The position numbers were made by a program, and so were the translations under genes. Source: Daejeonella sp. (GTDB lineage: Bacteria; Bacteroidota; Bacteroidia; Sphingobacteriales; Sphingobacteriaceae). From it: a DNA stretch of 64,000 nucleotides. The DNA is taken from NCBI RefSeq assembly GCF_030684675.1, contig NZ_JAUXXZ010000031.1, positions 1-64,000 on the forward strand. The letters are read 5' to 3'. Each line of letters starts with the position of its first letter. Within the stretch, counting starts at the first letter, position 1. The notes beneath the pieces were generated by a model that saw only the letters and a program-made list of their open reading frames with translations, had not been told where the DNA came from and did not search any database. This document shows, one piece after another, positions 1 to 9,060 of the stretch.

Positions 1-102
1 TACGCAAATGAGGAGACTATTCAAAAATATATAAATGAACAAGGCCAAGAAAAGACTGCTTATAAGAAGTTTCATAGGGCACAATTACGGTTATTCGAAT
101 AA
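1..102 (+). CDS. C-terminal fragment of a protein cut by the window edge (…YANEETIQKYINEQGQEKTAYKKFHRAQLRLFE*), possibly an IS200/IS605- or RAYT-type Y1 transposase
   Basis: Open frame 1 from base 1 to TAA 100-102; the YINEQG…LRLF ending is reminiscent of Bacteroidota Y1 transposase C-termini; a hairpin follows immediately at 110-130. Confidence 0.35.
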   Translation, partial: YANEETIQKYINEQGQEKTAYKKFHRAQLRLFE

Positions 103-109
103 CGCGATA

Positions 110-130
110 CCTCGAAGCTCTGCTTCGGGG
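110..130. repeat. Hairpin CCTCGAAGC-TCT-GCTTCGGGG (REP-like or terminator-like)
   Basis: 9-bp stem with one G-T wobble, 3-nt loop, read directly from the sequence. Confidence 0.6.
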
Positions 131-290
131 TCATTCATTTCTATATTATTTGCTTTTATTATTTGTAGTTTGGATTAGGTATTTGGGGACAGAATGGGGA
201 TATTTAATAAAGGGATATAAAAAATCCAAACCTTGCTATTTTGGTGGTTTGGGAGGGTTTATAGCTTGTATAATAAGTTAGCGGTAATTT

Positions 291-587
291 ATGACGAACA
301 AGAGAAACATAATATTTATACTCATACTGACAATTAGTTTAGCAGTCTTATTACCTGTAATTTTCAGAGAAAAAACAGAAGGCTTTAACCAAACCCTAAA
401 TATTATTGGGACATTGATTAGTTCAATAGCTGGGTTTTTGACTTTGCTAATTGCAATTATTCTGTTCAATAAATTTGGAATTGAAACCCCTTTATTACAA
501 AAGAATACAGATGTAGTTTTTTCATTTCTGGAGGAATTTAAAAGACAAGTTTTCAAATTCAAGGAAAAAGTTTCGGGTTCTTTATAA
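291..587 (+). CDS. Small membrane protein (two TM segments); may be the 5' half of a frameshifted gene together with 590-958
   Basis: ORF with hydrophobic segments IIFILILTISLAVLLPVIF and IIGTLISSIAGFLTLLIAIIL. Confidence 0.55.
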   Translation: MTNKRNIIFILILTISLAVLLPVIFREKTEGFNQTLNIIGTLISSIAGFLTLLIAIILFNKFGIETPLLQKNTDVVFSFLEEFKRQVFKFKEKVSGSL

Positions 588-589
588 GA

Positions 590-958
590 ATGCAAGACCA
601 ACATCATAAATATTTTGAAGATTGGTACAGTCAGAAATTGCTTTTCTCAACTGAATATTTTTCGGGACTTGATAGACTTATGAAAATATCCGAAAGTCCT
701 TTTATGCCTAAAAGTATTTATAGAAAAGTGGACAAACTAAGGTATCATGTACTTGTCATGGATGTGAAGGACGAAGACCTTGATAATTATGCAACTGTTC
801 AAGTTTCAGGTCAATCTCTAATAGAAGCCAAATTTGGACGATTTAACCATCAAGACATGACAATTTTTGAATTTCTAAACATTATTGACGACTTAAAGAC
901 TGAAATTAAAAGTTGGATTAGCAAACACTCTAATTATTCGCCTGACTTAAATATTTAA
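590..958 (+). CDS. Hypothetical protein, possibly the C-terminal half of the preceding gene
   Basis: ORF begins 3 nt after the previous stop in a different frame; no hydrophobic segment. Confidence 0.5.
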   Translation: MQDQHHKYFEDWYSQKLLFSTEYFSGLDRLMKISESPFMPKSIYRKVDKLRYHVLVMDVKDEDLDNYATVQVSGQSLIEAKFGRFNHQDMTIFEFLNIIDDLKTEIKSWISKHSNYSPDLNI

Positions 959-1032
959 ACTACCGCTAATACGGACCACTTTCCGTATAGTTTCCAGCGA
1001 TTACGAAAATTGATTTTTTAGCACAACATTAT

Positions 1033-1070
1033 TAAACTCATCGGATGACTTGAGTCATCCGATGAGTTTA
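1033..1070. terminator. Perfect 18-bp inverted repeat TAAACTCATCGGATGACT-TG-AGTCATCCGATGAGTTTA
   Basis: Exact palindrome read from the sequence; lies between 590-958 and 1294-2244. Confidence 0.6.
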
Positions 1071-1293
1071 ATGGTGATAATGAATGGTTGTTATACATTT
1101 TACTTAAATCAAGCGAATCATATAAACTCCAAAAATTACAGTTCAGACAATTAGAAATATACTGGAATCCTATGACAATCATCTAGCCTGCTTCCATCTT
1201 TTTCAACATATTTTATTTTCCGAATGGGGCTTTTTTCTTTTTGCGGGTCATTTATTTGTTTAATCGTTAAAAAAGAGAATTATAATTCCATTC

Positions 1294-2244
1294 ATGAAAA
1301 ACCGGACTGATTTTGGTTTAAACCGGAGAACATTTTTAAGTACCAGCGGCCTCGGACTTTTAGGGGCTTCCATGTCGGGTGTTTTATGTAATGTTCCTTC
1401 GAAAGAAGAAACTGAAAAGGCTGCCAATACCTTTCAGAAAGATGGCTGGAAAGCCATTATGGAATCGGCAAAGAAATATCCCAAGCTTGATGCTCATAAT
1501 CATGTCTGGTCGGGCAGTAATGCAGCCCAGGTAGATGAAAGTTGCGAGGCGCTGGGTATTACAAAAGCAGCCTGCTCTATACCGGGAGGGAAGACTGTAG
1601 CAGAAATTCGTGCCAATAATGATATTATCATTCAGGCAATGAAATCGCATCCCAAAAAGATCATGGGACAATGTTATATCAATCCTTTATTCAAAAAAGA
1701 AGCTTTGGATGAGATCGACCGTTGCGTTGATAATGGTATGGTGATGCTTGGCGAACTTTATGATGCGGTTAAAATTTCTGATCCGCTGTATTATCCAATC
1801 GTTGAGCGTTGTATCAAACATAAAATCCCATTGATGCTTCATGGCGTGACCACACTCGGAAACTGGCGCCCTGGATATTTACCAACTAATCCCCCCAATT
1901 CCTCTGTTCCTGAAGATTTTGTTGAAATAGCGAACCGCTATCCAGAAGCCATGATCATTTGTGGTCATATTGGTGGGGGTGGTAACTGGGAATACATGTG
2001 CCGGATTTTAAAGAAGGCTCCAACCTTATTTCTGGATACGAGCGGCAGTGTTAGTGATGAAGGTATGATCGATATGGCGGTTAAATATATTGGCGCAGAT
2101 CGTTTGTTATTTGCTACAGATATGAACTATGAAACTGGTGTCGGTAAAATTATATGGGCTGATCTGAGTGAGGCCGACAGGAAAAAGATCTTCTTCGAAA
2201 ACTTTAACAATTTATTGAGAAAGGCGGGTAATCATGCTGGTTGA
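1294..2244 (+). CDS. Amidohydrolase-2-family metal-dependent hydrolase with Tat-like signal
   Basis: NRRTFLSTSGLGLLGASMSG signal; LDAHNHVW, ICGHIGG and LLFATDMNYE motifs typical of the amidohydrolase_2 TIM barrel. Confidence 0.75.
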   Translation: MKNRTDFGLNRRTFLSTSGLGLLGASMSGVLCNVPSKEETEKAANTFQKDGWKAIMESAKKYPKLDAHNHVWSGSNAAQVDESCEALGITKAACSIPGGKTVAEIRANNDIIIQAMKSHPKKIMGQCYINPLFKKEALDEIDRCVDNGMVMLGELYDAVKISDPLYYPIVERCIKHKIPLMLHGVTTLGNWRPGYLPTNPPNSSVPEDFVEIANRYPEAMIICGHIGGGGNWEYMCRILKKAPTLFLDTSGSVSDEGMIDMAVKYIGADRLLFATDMNYETGVGKIIWADLSEADRKKIFFENFNNLLRKAGNHAG

Positions 2245-3058
2245 TATCAATGCATTCGTTGGTCACTGGCCATACCGGAACTTAAGAGGGAATAACCTCA
2301 AAGACCTGTTGAAACGTATGAATACTTATGGGGTGGATAAAGCACTAGTATCCAATCTCAATGGGATTTTTTATGTAGATGGACAAATTGCAAATGAAGA
2401 GTTATTTGCTGAACTGAACTCCGATGCTTCATTTAAAGATCGCTTTATTCTGTTTGCTACCATTAATCCGATTCTTCCCTGGTGGAGGGATGCTTTGGAA
2501 ACCTGCCATAAAGAGTTTGGAATGAAAGGGATCCGGATCTTTCCACATTATCATCATTACAAGCTGACTGATGAGGCTTGTATTGAAATGGTTAAAGCTG
2601 CCAGAGATCTGGGTATGCCGGTTTCAATCCCACTCCGTATGACTGATTTGAGAGAACGGTCCTGGCTGGATGTGGACAAGGCAATCAATTATAATGATGT
2701 TGCTGCTTTGGTAAGTAAAGTGCCTGATGCAAAATATATGATTCTTGAAGCCCGGATCACTGACGGACAGGAACCCACTACAGCTGAGTCTGTTAAAATA
2801 CTTAAGGCTGCTGATGTCCTTTTCGACACGTCAAGAGGCAGTGGAGTGGTCGTAAAAGGCCCGAATAGTGAAAGTTTAACTTATTTACTTGAGAATTTTG
2901 GAGTTGATAAACTGGCCTTTGGAACGGAGACTCCTTTTGTGGATTATACCTCCCCGTTTTTAAGACTCGGAGCTTTTAAAGCTATCAACGAGACTGAAAA
3001 GGAAAAGGTATGGTCGGGGAATGCGATGAGAATGCTATCCCGCAGTAGCGGGACTTAA
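2234..3058 (+). CDS. Amidohydrolase-2-family protein, overlapping the upstream gene
   Basis: MLVDINAFVGHWPYRNLRG… and KLAFGTETPFVDYTSPFLRL; start overlaps the upstream stop by 11 bp. Confidence 0.7.
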   Translation: MLVDINAFVGHWPYRNLRGNNLKDLLKRMNTYGVDKALVSNLNGIFYVDGQIANEELFAELNSDASFKDRFILFATINPILPWWRDALETCHKEFGMKGIRIFPHYHHYKLTDEACIEMVKAARDLGMPVSIPLRMTDLRERSWLDVDKAINYNDVAALVSKVPDAKYMILEARITDGQEPTTAESVKILKAADVLFDTSRGSGVVVKGPNSESLTYLLENFGVDKLAFGTETPFVDYTSPFLRLGAFKAINETEKEKVWSGNAMRMLSRSSGT

Positions 3059-3112
3059 AAGTATTATCCCGCAGTAGCGTGACATAAATATAAACATCCC
3101 GCAGAAGCGGAA
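3037..3112. repeat. Three tandem copies of an ATCCCGCAGTAGCGGGAC-type hairpin unit (period 29-30 bp)
   Basis: Copies begin at 3037, 3066 and 3096; TCCCGC-AGTA-GCGGGA stem is perfect in copy 1 and degenerate in copies 2-3. Confidence 0.75.
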
Positions 3113-3134
3113 AATAAAAATAAATTATATTCAA

Positions 3135-6100
3135 ATGAAGAAACAATTCCTTTTACAAATGCTTTCCATTTGCATGATTCTTAATCTTGCTTATGCTCAA
3201 AACCCCGGCAGGACTCCCTACACTTTGTTCAACGACTTTGAAACCGGTGAGCTTTTTGCCTGGGAAACTTATCCCTATGCTCAGGATATAGCCTTTGATG
3301 CGCTGTATTTTGCAGTAAAGTCCCCGACTTATAAAGATAGCAAGTATGCACTTGCTCGTCCGTTTAAAGCCCATGATGTCAATGAGTTATATCAGGGATT
3401 TACAAAACGTTTAAATCTTTATACGATTTCGGACACCAGGGTGAAAGCTGCGGTATATTTTCAGGGAGATCGTAATCCTGAATCGCTTGAACTTTCATTA
3501 GGAACTTTCGAAGGCAAGCGTTATTTCCACAAGATCAATAATCCAAAGGCAAATTCCTGGTTAGAACTGGATCTACCGATCTCAGCATTTAAGCTGGATG
3601 GCAAGTCCCTTGGTGCTAATGAGCATATTCAGGTGATCACTTTGAAGGGATCATACCCGATTGTGAATTATCTGTTGACCTATACTATTCTGATGGATGA
3701 TTTCAGCATCAATGGTGAGCGCGACAGACAATTTATAGCTACTACACCCAGCTCTACTAATCTGGATATGTTCGATGTGACGATCTTGAATAAGCACTTT
3801 TTTTATGGTGACAATATCAGTCTTAAAGTTGCACCCGAAGGAAATGTAAGTCTGAAACAGGTTACGGGCACATTGGTAGACAGCAAAGGAAAAATTGTTA
3901 AGGATAATATCTCATTCAGCCGCAGTGGTAATGAATGGGCAAATACAGCTATTTATAAACTTTCAGAAAAGGATGCCCGTGGTCAGTGGGAGATCCGTCT
4001 GAAAGGCGAGGATAATCAGGGCGGATCAGTAAACTGGGCTATACGCTTTCTGATGCCGGGTAAACAGGTCAATGGTCACCCGAGGCTATATTTCTCTGCT
4101 GAGGAGCTTAAAAACCGTCTGGCAAATGAAAAATCGCCTGTTGCTAAAAAGATTCTTGATAATGCTCTTGCTCATAAAGATTTCATGAAAGTGAATGTTG
4201 ATGCAATCAATGAAGGAAGGGATCTTACTGCCGAGAACCTTGTTGGTGGTCCGCATTCAAAAACTTCAGTGGGTTTCAATTCCTATGCACTTTGGAATAA
4301 TCCTAATTCGACTCTTGGAAATGTAATTGAGGAAGGTAGCTTCCAGTACACTTTTAAAGGTGATCGTGCTGCGGGTGAGCAGGCTAAAAAAGCTTTACTT
4401 AAACTTTGCTCATTTAAAAAATGGAATGCCGACTGGATGCTTGAACGTAAGTTCTGGACTTATTATCCGGTAGGTTATACGATCAAGCCTGTAGCTTATG
4501 GTTATGATATGCTTTACGATCTGCTTTCTGAATCAGAGCGTGCATTTGTACGGACTGCCATTATGGAAAAAGGTTTGAAAATGTTCCACCGCGATATGGT
4601 TGAAATGAATCGTATGCCTTCTAACCAGACCAACCACATTGCAGTATTAGCAGGTGGTATGGGTTTAGCTGCTACCGCTATTTATGGTGATGATCCCTCA
4701 AATCCAAATTTGGAACCATACATTTCTGGTATCCTCACCAAAACTAAAACCTTTATCGACCGGACTTATTATGAGGATGGTAGTTATGGTGAGCCAAAAA
4801 GTGGCTATATGAATATGGCGAGCAGGGATATGGGTGAATTGCTTCCGGCTTTGGAACGTAATTTTGGAGTTGATTATTCTACAACCACCAGTTTTAAAGA
4901 TTTTTACAAATACCTCATTCAGGCGAGCTATTCAAATGGTTTGATGCAGGATTATGGTGATGGTGGCGGAGCAAAAGGATCAAAAGTTGATATTGGCGGA
5001 CAGATTCACTCCTGGTGGTTGGTAAACCGTACAAAAAATCCATTCCTCTATAATTATGTAAAACCATTCTGGGAATCCGGAAAAGGAGGTTATTTGAGTT
5101 ATGTATGGTACAGGGATGATATTACTCCGGTATCGAGAGAAACATTGCCCCCATCTAAATTCTTTACCGCACAAGGGATGGTGATGCGTTCCGGTTGGGA
5201 TGATGCATCCATGGTATTGAGTACCCGTGTTGGGCCAAACTCCAATCATTATCATTATGATCAGGGAAGTTTTCAGATCATGAAAAATGGTGAAACGTTA
5301 CTTACTGATCCTGCATACGGTCCATTGGGCTATTATGCAAACCTTGAATATCTGAGCTATCACGTTCAGGCGAATGCTCATAACGTAATGCTTGTTGATC
5401 ATGATCCTGAAAGTCAGGCACCTGCTCATTACGATAATGGTATAAAAGCGCTGACCGAATGGCCAAGAGTAAAGCATTTATTCAATGGTAAAGATGCTGA
5501 TGGAATGGAGAGTGACTTGAGTTCAGTGTACAAGGGTAAACTTGAAAACTATTCACGTACCTTACTTTACACCAAGACTGGACCTATTTTCCTGTTTGAT
5601 GAAGTTAAAAGCAAATCACCTAAAGGACATGTTTACGATTGGTTGTTTCATGCCCCTCCGGGAGAGAATAATGCAACTGCGATCACTTATGATAAAGGAC
5701 GTATGGTAATCGATCGCCCTAATGCAAAATTAACTATGGATGTTGTTAGTCCGGAGATTGATGCCTCAAAGATCTATGATAAAGGTGTTGGAAAAGTATT
5801 CTATGAGTCATTCCTTGATCTTGCAAGTAAACCAGATCTGAATCAGGTTAATTTCCTTGCAGTTATTTTACCGGAATCTAAACCAGCTGCAGGAGCTGCT
5901 CCGGTAACCACAAAAATGGAAGCTCCGGGATGGATCGGTGCTAAAATGGTACATGCTAATGGTTCGGATATCGGTTTCTTCAGAACCGGAACAGAAAATG
6001 GGGTTGCAGCTGGTTTTACAACCGATGCAAAACGATTTACTGCCAGCTATGATAAATCAGGTGCTCTTCAGAAAATTTACTATGAAGGAAGCTCGATTTC

Positions 6101-6344
6101 CGGTAATGGTTTGTCTCTTATTGCTGATGTTGGTACAAGAGGTACTATGGCATTAGTTTCTACTGGTATTGATGCCGAAATCAAATCCTGGAAAGGTTGT
6201 TCTCTGAAAATTATGGTATCCGGAAAACCGGCTTCTGTTCAGGTTAACGGACAGACTATAAAAGACTGGACTTTTGACGCAGGTACTAATACTGTTGCAG
6301 TGAAATTACCGGCTGGAACAGTTTCATTAAAAATCAACAAATAA
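3135..6344 (+). CDS. Secreted heparinase II/III-family polysaccharide lyase-like protein
   Basis: Signal peptide MKKQFLLQMLSICMILNLAYAQ; ~1070 aa; NHYHYDQGSFQIMKNGETLLTDPAYG region typical of the heparinase II/III C-terminal domain. Confidence 0.8.
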   Translation: MKKQFLLQMLSICMILNLAYAQNPGRTPYTLFNDFETGELFAWETYPYAQDIAFDALYFAVKSPTYKDSKYALARPFKAHDVNELYQGFTKRLNLYTISDTRVKAAVYFQGDRNPESLELSLGTFEGKRYFHKINNPKANSWLELDLPISAFKLDGKSLGANEHIQVITLKGSYPIVNYLLTYTILMDDFSINGERDRQFIATTPSSTNLDMFDVTILNKHFFYGDNISLKVAPEGNVSLKQVTGTLVDSKGKIVKDNISFSRSGNEWANTAIYKLSEKDARGQWEIRLKGEDNQGGSVNWAIRFLMPGKQVNGHPRLYFSAEELKNRLANEKSPVAKKILDNALAHKDFMKVNVDAINEGRDLTAENLVGGPHSKTSVGFNSYALWNNPNSTLGNVIEEGSFQYTFKGDRAAGEQAKKALLKLCSFKKWNADWMLERKFWTYYPVGYTIKPVAYGYDMLYDLLSESERAFVRTAIMEKGLKMFHRDMVEMNRMPSNQTNHIAVLAGGMGLAATAIYGDDPSNPNLEPYISGILTKTKTFIDRTYYEDGSYGEPKSGYMNMASRDMGELLPALERNFGVDYSTTTSFKDFYKYLIQASYSNGLMQDYGDGGGAKGSKVDIGGQIHSWWLVNRTKNPFLYNYVKPFWESGKGGYLSYVWYRDDITPVSRETLPPSKFFTAQGMVMRSGWDDASMVLSTRVGPNSNHYHYDQGSFQIMKNGETLLTDPAYGPLGYYANLEYLSYHVQANAHNVMLVDHDPESQAPAHYDNGIKALTEWPRVKHLFNGKDADGMESDLSSVYKGKLENYSRTLLYTKTGPIFLFDEVKSKSPKGHVYDWLFHAPPGENNATAITYDKGRMVIDRPNAKLTMDVVSPEIDASKIYDKGVGKVFYESFLDLASKPDLNQVNFLAVILPESKPAAGAAPVTTKMEAPGWIGAKMVHANGSDIGFFRTGTENGVAAGFTTDAKRFTASYDKSGALQKIYYEGSSISGNGLSLIADVGTRGTMALVSTGIDAEIKSWKGCSLKIMVSGKPASVQVNGQTIKDWTFDAGTNTVAVKLPAGTVSLKINK

Positions 6345-6390
6345 GGGTTTTGTTTTCTGTTTAAAAGAAATCAATTTTCCTCCAATTTTA

Positions 6391-6433
6391 AATATTCCGG
6401 ATCTTCATCTAATGATGGAGGTCCGGTATTTTT
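6391..6433 (+). terminator. Intrinsic terminator after the heparinase-like gene
   Basis: AATATTCCGGATCTTCATC-taat-GATGGAGGTCCGGTATTTTT: long imperfect stem plus T-run. Confidence 0.65.
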
Positions 6434-6479
6434 GTTAATGGGTAATTTAAATAACGTGAGGGAGATTTAAGGTTAATGG

Positions 6480-6623
6480 AACCACATAGAAACATAGAGT
6501 TTGTAGCTGTTAAAGAAATGAACTATGTGTACTATGTGGTTAAAAATTAAAAAACCACATAGAAACATAGAGTTTATAGCTGTTAAAGAAATGATCTATG
6601 TGTACTATGTGGTTAAAAATTAA
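6480..6623. repeat. Two tandem ~70-bp palindromic repeats (AACCACATAG…CTATGTGGTT), period 73 bp
   Basis: Two near-identical copies read directly; each flanked by AACCACATAG / CTATGTGGTT inverted arms. Confidence 0.85.
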
Positions 6624-6634
6624 GGATTTATACT

Positions 6635-8863
6635 ATGACACTAAAACCCATTTTCAGAATTGTCTTAATTGCTATATCAAGCCTTGCCGGAATCATGGAG
6701 GGTCTTTCTGCAGATTTTGAGAATTCTTACACAAAAGGATCATTTAAATCGGATACCCTTAAATCTAAAGTTGAAACCTGGACGGCAGCAGAGTTATGGG
6801 CTAAATCTGTTTCTCAGAATCTAAAACTGGAAGGTAATTCGATTGTGCTTGAAGATAATCTTCTGATAGAAAATGATGCTGTTACCTTAGGTTCTATACG
6901 TTCAGAAGCTTGGGATACACTGTCTAAAGGCCGTATTATCAGGAAAATTCTTGAATTACCGGTATTGCCTGCTAAGAATGCATGGATTAGTATGCTCATT
7001 TACCCTATGCTTCCTGCTGAACCAATGAGTGGTGGAAAGCTTGAATTTAGGGTTAACGGGAATAAGCCAATTGTTTATGAACTACGTCACTTCTGGACTT
7101 CTGTTCCGGTTCCGGTATCCTATTTAAAAAAGGGAAGAAATTTTATTGAGCTTAAGGTGCACAATCAGAATGAAAAATTCAGGATTCCAATGGCTTTGAG
7201 TTCGATTATTCGTAATGTCATCGGACAGCCTTCTTCATTCACAGGTAACAGTGAGCGGAGTATTGATAATGGAAAAACCTGGAAGTATGCAGGTAGCTCG
7301 TCCAATATAGCCGAATATCCAATCCGTCTAAAGGTGCAGGCTTATGCCAAAAAGGCCTGGCTGCAAACTCCGGTCATTAATCTTGCTGATAAAGCCTTAG
7401 AAGGAGTGATGTATTTTCCTGTTGCTTTGGAAGCTGTAGAGATCAAGCCCCGCATTTTAAATGCAGAAGGCTCAAAATGGCAAACGCGGATAAGAAGCGG
7501 AAATACGCATCTGCCTGAAGCAGGAGGGTGGACAGCCTGGCAGAATTTTGAGGGTTCAACTTTGCCAGTAGGGAATAATCATCGTTTCATTCAACTTGAA
7601 TATAGTATTGATCCGGGTATTGGAAACAGTACGCCCAAAATTACGGGACTGGATTTGAAAAGTGCATGGCGTAGCAATTCAAAAGGCGCAGGTATTTTTA
7701 TAACTGAGGTAAAGAATTACCCTATAATCAGGTCTTCCTTTGATTTTGTTCATGAGAACCCTGCCTTGCCTGAACTTCAGGAATTCAGGAAGCAATTTAA
7801 ACTTGACCAGGTAGTAGAGGGTGCAACAACAGAAAGGGAAAAGATTAAACTTTTGCGGGCATGGACAGCTGCAAATTGGGATTGGTTTCTTCCAAATTCT
7901 GAATTTGAAGATTTGCTGAGCTGGGATGCGAGTAAAATACTCAGCGGTCCTGCGGCGCCAGGAAATTTGTCTAAAAAGGGAGGGAATTGCCTGCATTATG
8001 CAATTGTTTTCGCTCAAGCTTGCCAGAGTTTTGGTATCCCTGCCAGGATTGTAAATACAAATTATGCAATCTGGGGTGGTCATGAACTGGTTGAAGTATG
8101 GTCGCGGGATTATCAAAAGTGGATCATGGCAGACCCTAATTTTGATACCATGTTCTACGATAAAAAAACAGGAATCCCTCTAAATATTCTGGAGTTGCAT
8201 GATTTATTTCTTAAGACCTATTATCAGGGTGGGGAAATTATTGACAGGGATAAATGGTCATTTGAAGATCGCGACAGGCGTGCAAACCGAATTGATCCCA
8301 AAGATCTTCCAATTGCTATGGAAGCAGGAGGGAAGGCTTTTTCAGGTAAAATTAACAAGGATTATGTCTGGTGGAAGGTGACTTTTAATGAAGCCAATCC
8401 CGGATATTCCGGTGGTTATGGGTTTTATAATACTGCTGAAGTCCGCTGGCTACCCCGTAGCAACTGGTTGAGTCAGAAATCCCCTTTGCCGGTAACTCAT
8501 GGAAGAACCCATTGGGGTTGGGATGGGTATTATGCCTGGACAGATGCACAAACTCCCGAAACTCCTGAGCATCGATTTTATGTCCGCAGACCTTCAGACA
8601 TTTACGGCAGCCTGTTCCAGGTAGATTTTGCTGCACATTATATACAGAATGGGGAAATTCAATTTGATCTGGCAACTGATTCCCCGGGCTTTGATCATTT
8701 TAATATTGTGGTAAATGGGGTTCAGAGTCCAGTAAAGGCAAAGGAAAGCACAGTCAGACTGAGTCCGGGTATGAATGCAATTGAAGTTTATGTGGTTGAT
8801 GTTATGGGCAATTCCGGTACAAAAAGCAGGATTAAAATTAATTATATCCCTGTCGCCGGATAA
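6635..8863 (+). CDS. Secreted transglutaminase-like protein
   Basis: KKGGNCLHYAIVFAQACQSFGIPARIV…GGHELVEVWSRDYQKWIMADPNFD gives a Cys-His-Asp transglutaminase-like core; N-terminal signal-like segment. Confidence 0.75.
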   Translation: MTLKPIFRIVLIAISSLAGIMEGLSADFENSYTKGSFKSDTLKSKVETWTAAELWAKSVSQNLKLEGNSIVLEDNLLIENDAVTLGSIRSEAWDTLSKGRIIRKILELPVLPAKNAWISMLIYPMLPAEPMSGGKLEFRVNGNKPIVYELRHFWTSVPVPVSYLKKGRNFIELKVHNQNEKFRIPMALSSIIRNVIGQPSSFTGNSERSIDNGKTWKYAGSSSNIAEYPIRLKVQAYAKKAWLQTPVINLADKALEGVMYFPVALEAVEIKPRILNAEGSKWQTRIRSGNTHLPEAGGWTAWQNFEGSTLPVGNNHRFIQLEYSIDPGIGNSTPKITGLDLKSAWRSNSKGAGIFITEVKNYPIIRSSFDFVHENPALPELQEFRKQFKLDQVVEGATTEREKIKLLRAWTAANWDWFLPNSEFEDLLSWDASKILSGPAAPGNLSKKGGNCLHYAIVFAQACQSFGIPARIVNTNYAIWGGHELVEVWSRDYQKWIMADPNFDTMFYDKKTGIPLNILELHDLFLKTYYQGGEIIDRDKWSFEDRDRRANRIDPKDLPIAMEAGGKAFSGKINKDYVWWKVTFNEANPGYSGGYGFYNTAEVRWLPRSNWLSQKSPLPVTHGRTHWGWDGYYAWTDAQTPETPEHRFYVRRPSDIYGSLFQVDFAAHYIQNGEIQFDLATDSPGFDHFNIVVNGVQSPVKAKESTVRLSPGMNAIEVYVVDVMGNSGTKSRIKINYIPVAG

Positions 8864-9020
8864 TAATTTTCGGTTCCCTTAAATCAGATTTATTTTGCAA
8901 CAGGGTAGGACATTTCCGCTTTCCGGAGTCCTAAAATATAGGATACTTCTGTTCTGGATAAACAGAGGTAATATTTATGAGATTAGTGTTAAACTCAATT
9001 ATTTTTTACTAAAATTACCC

Positions 9021-9042
9021 CGGGGCTAGATCCCCGATTTTT
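9021..9042 (+). terminator. Terminator or attenuator-like hairpin CGGGG-CTAGAT-CCCCG-ATTTTT just upstream of nagA
   Basis: 5-bp GC stem followed by T5; ends 19 nt before the nagA ATG. Confidence 0.5.
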
Positions 9043-9060
9043 ATAGAATACAATTCAATT

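Noticed and set aside
278-607. Minus-strand 109-aa ORF
   Set aside because: Fully overlaps the plus-strand TM-bearing ORF and lacks any family hallmark; treated as a shadow ORF.
5938-6156. Plus-strand 72-aa ORF inside the heparinase-like gene
   Set aside because: Lies within a long, well-supported CDS in another frame; shadow ORF.
7679-8116. Minus-strand 145-aa ORF opposite the transglutaminase-like gene
   Set aside because: Antisense to the conserved Cys-His-Asp region; composition typical of antisense reading.
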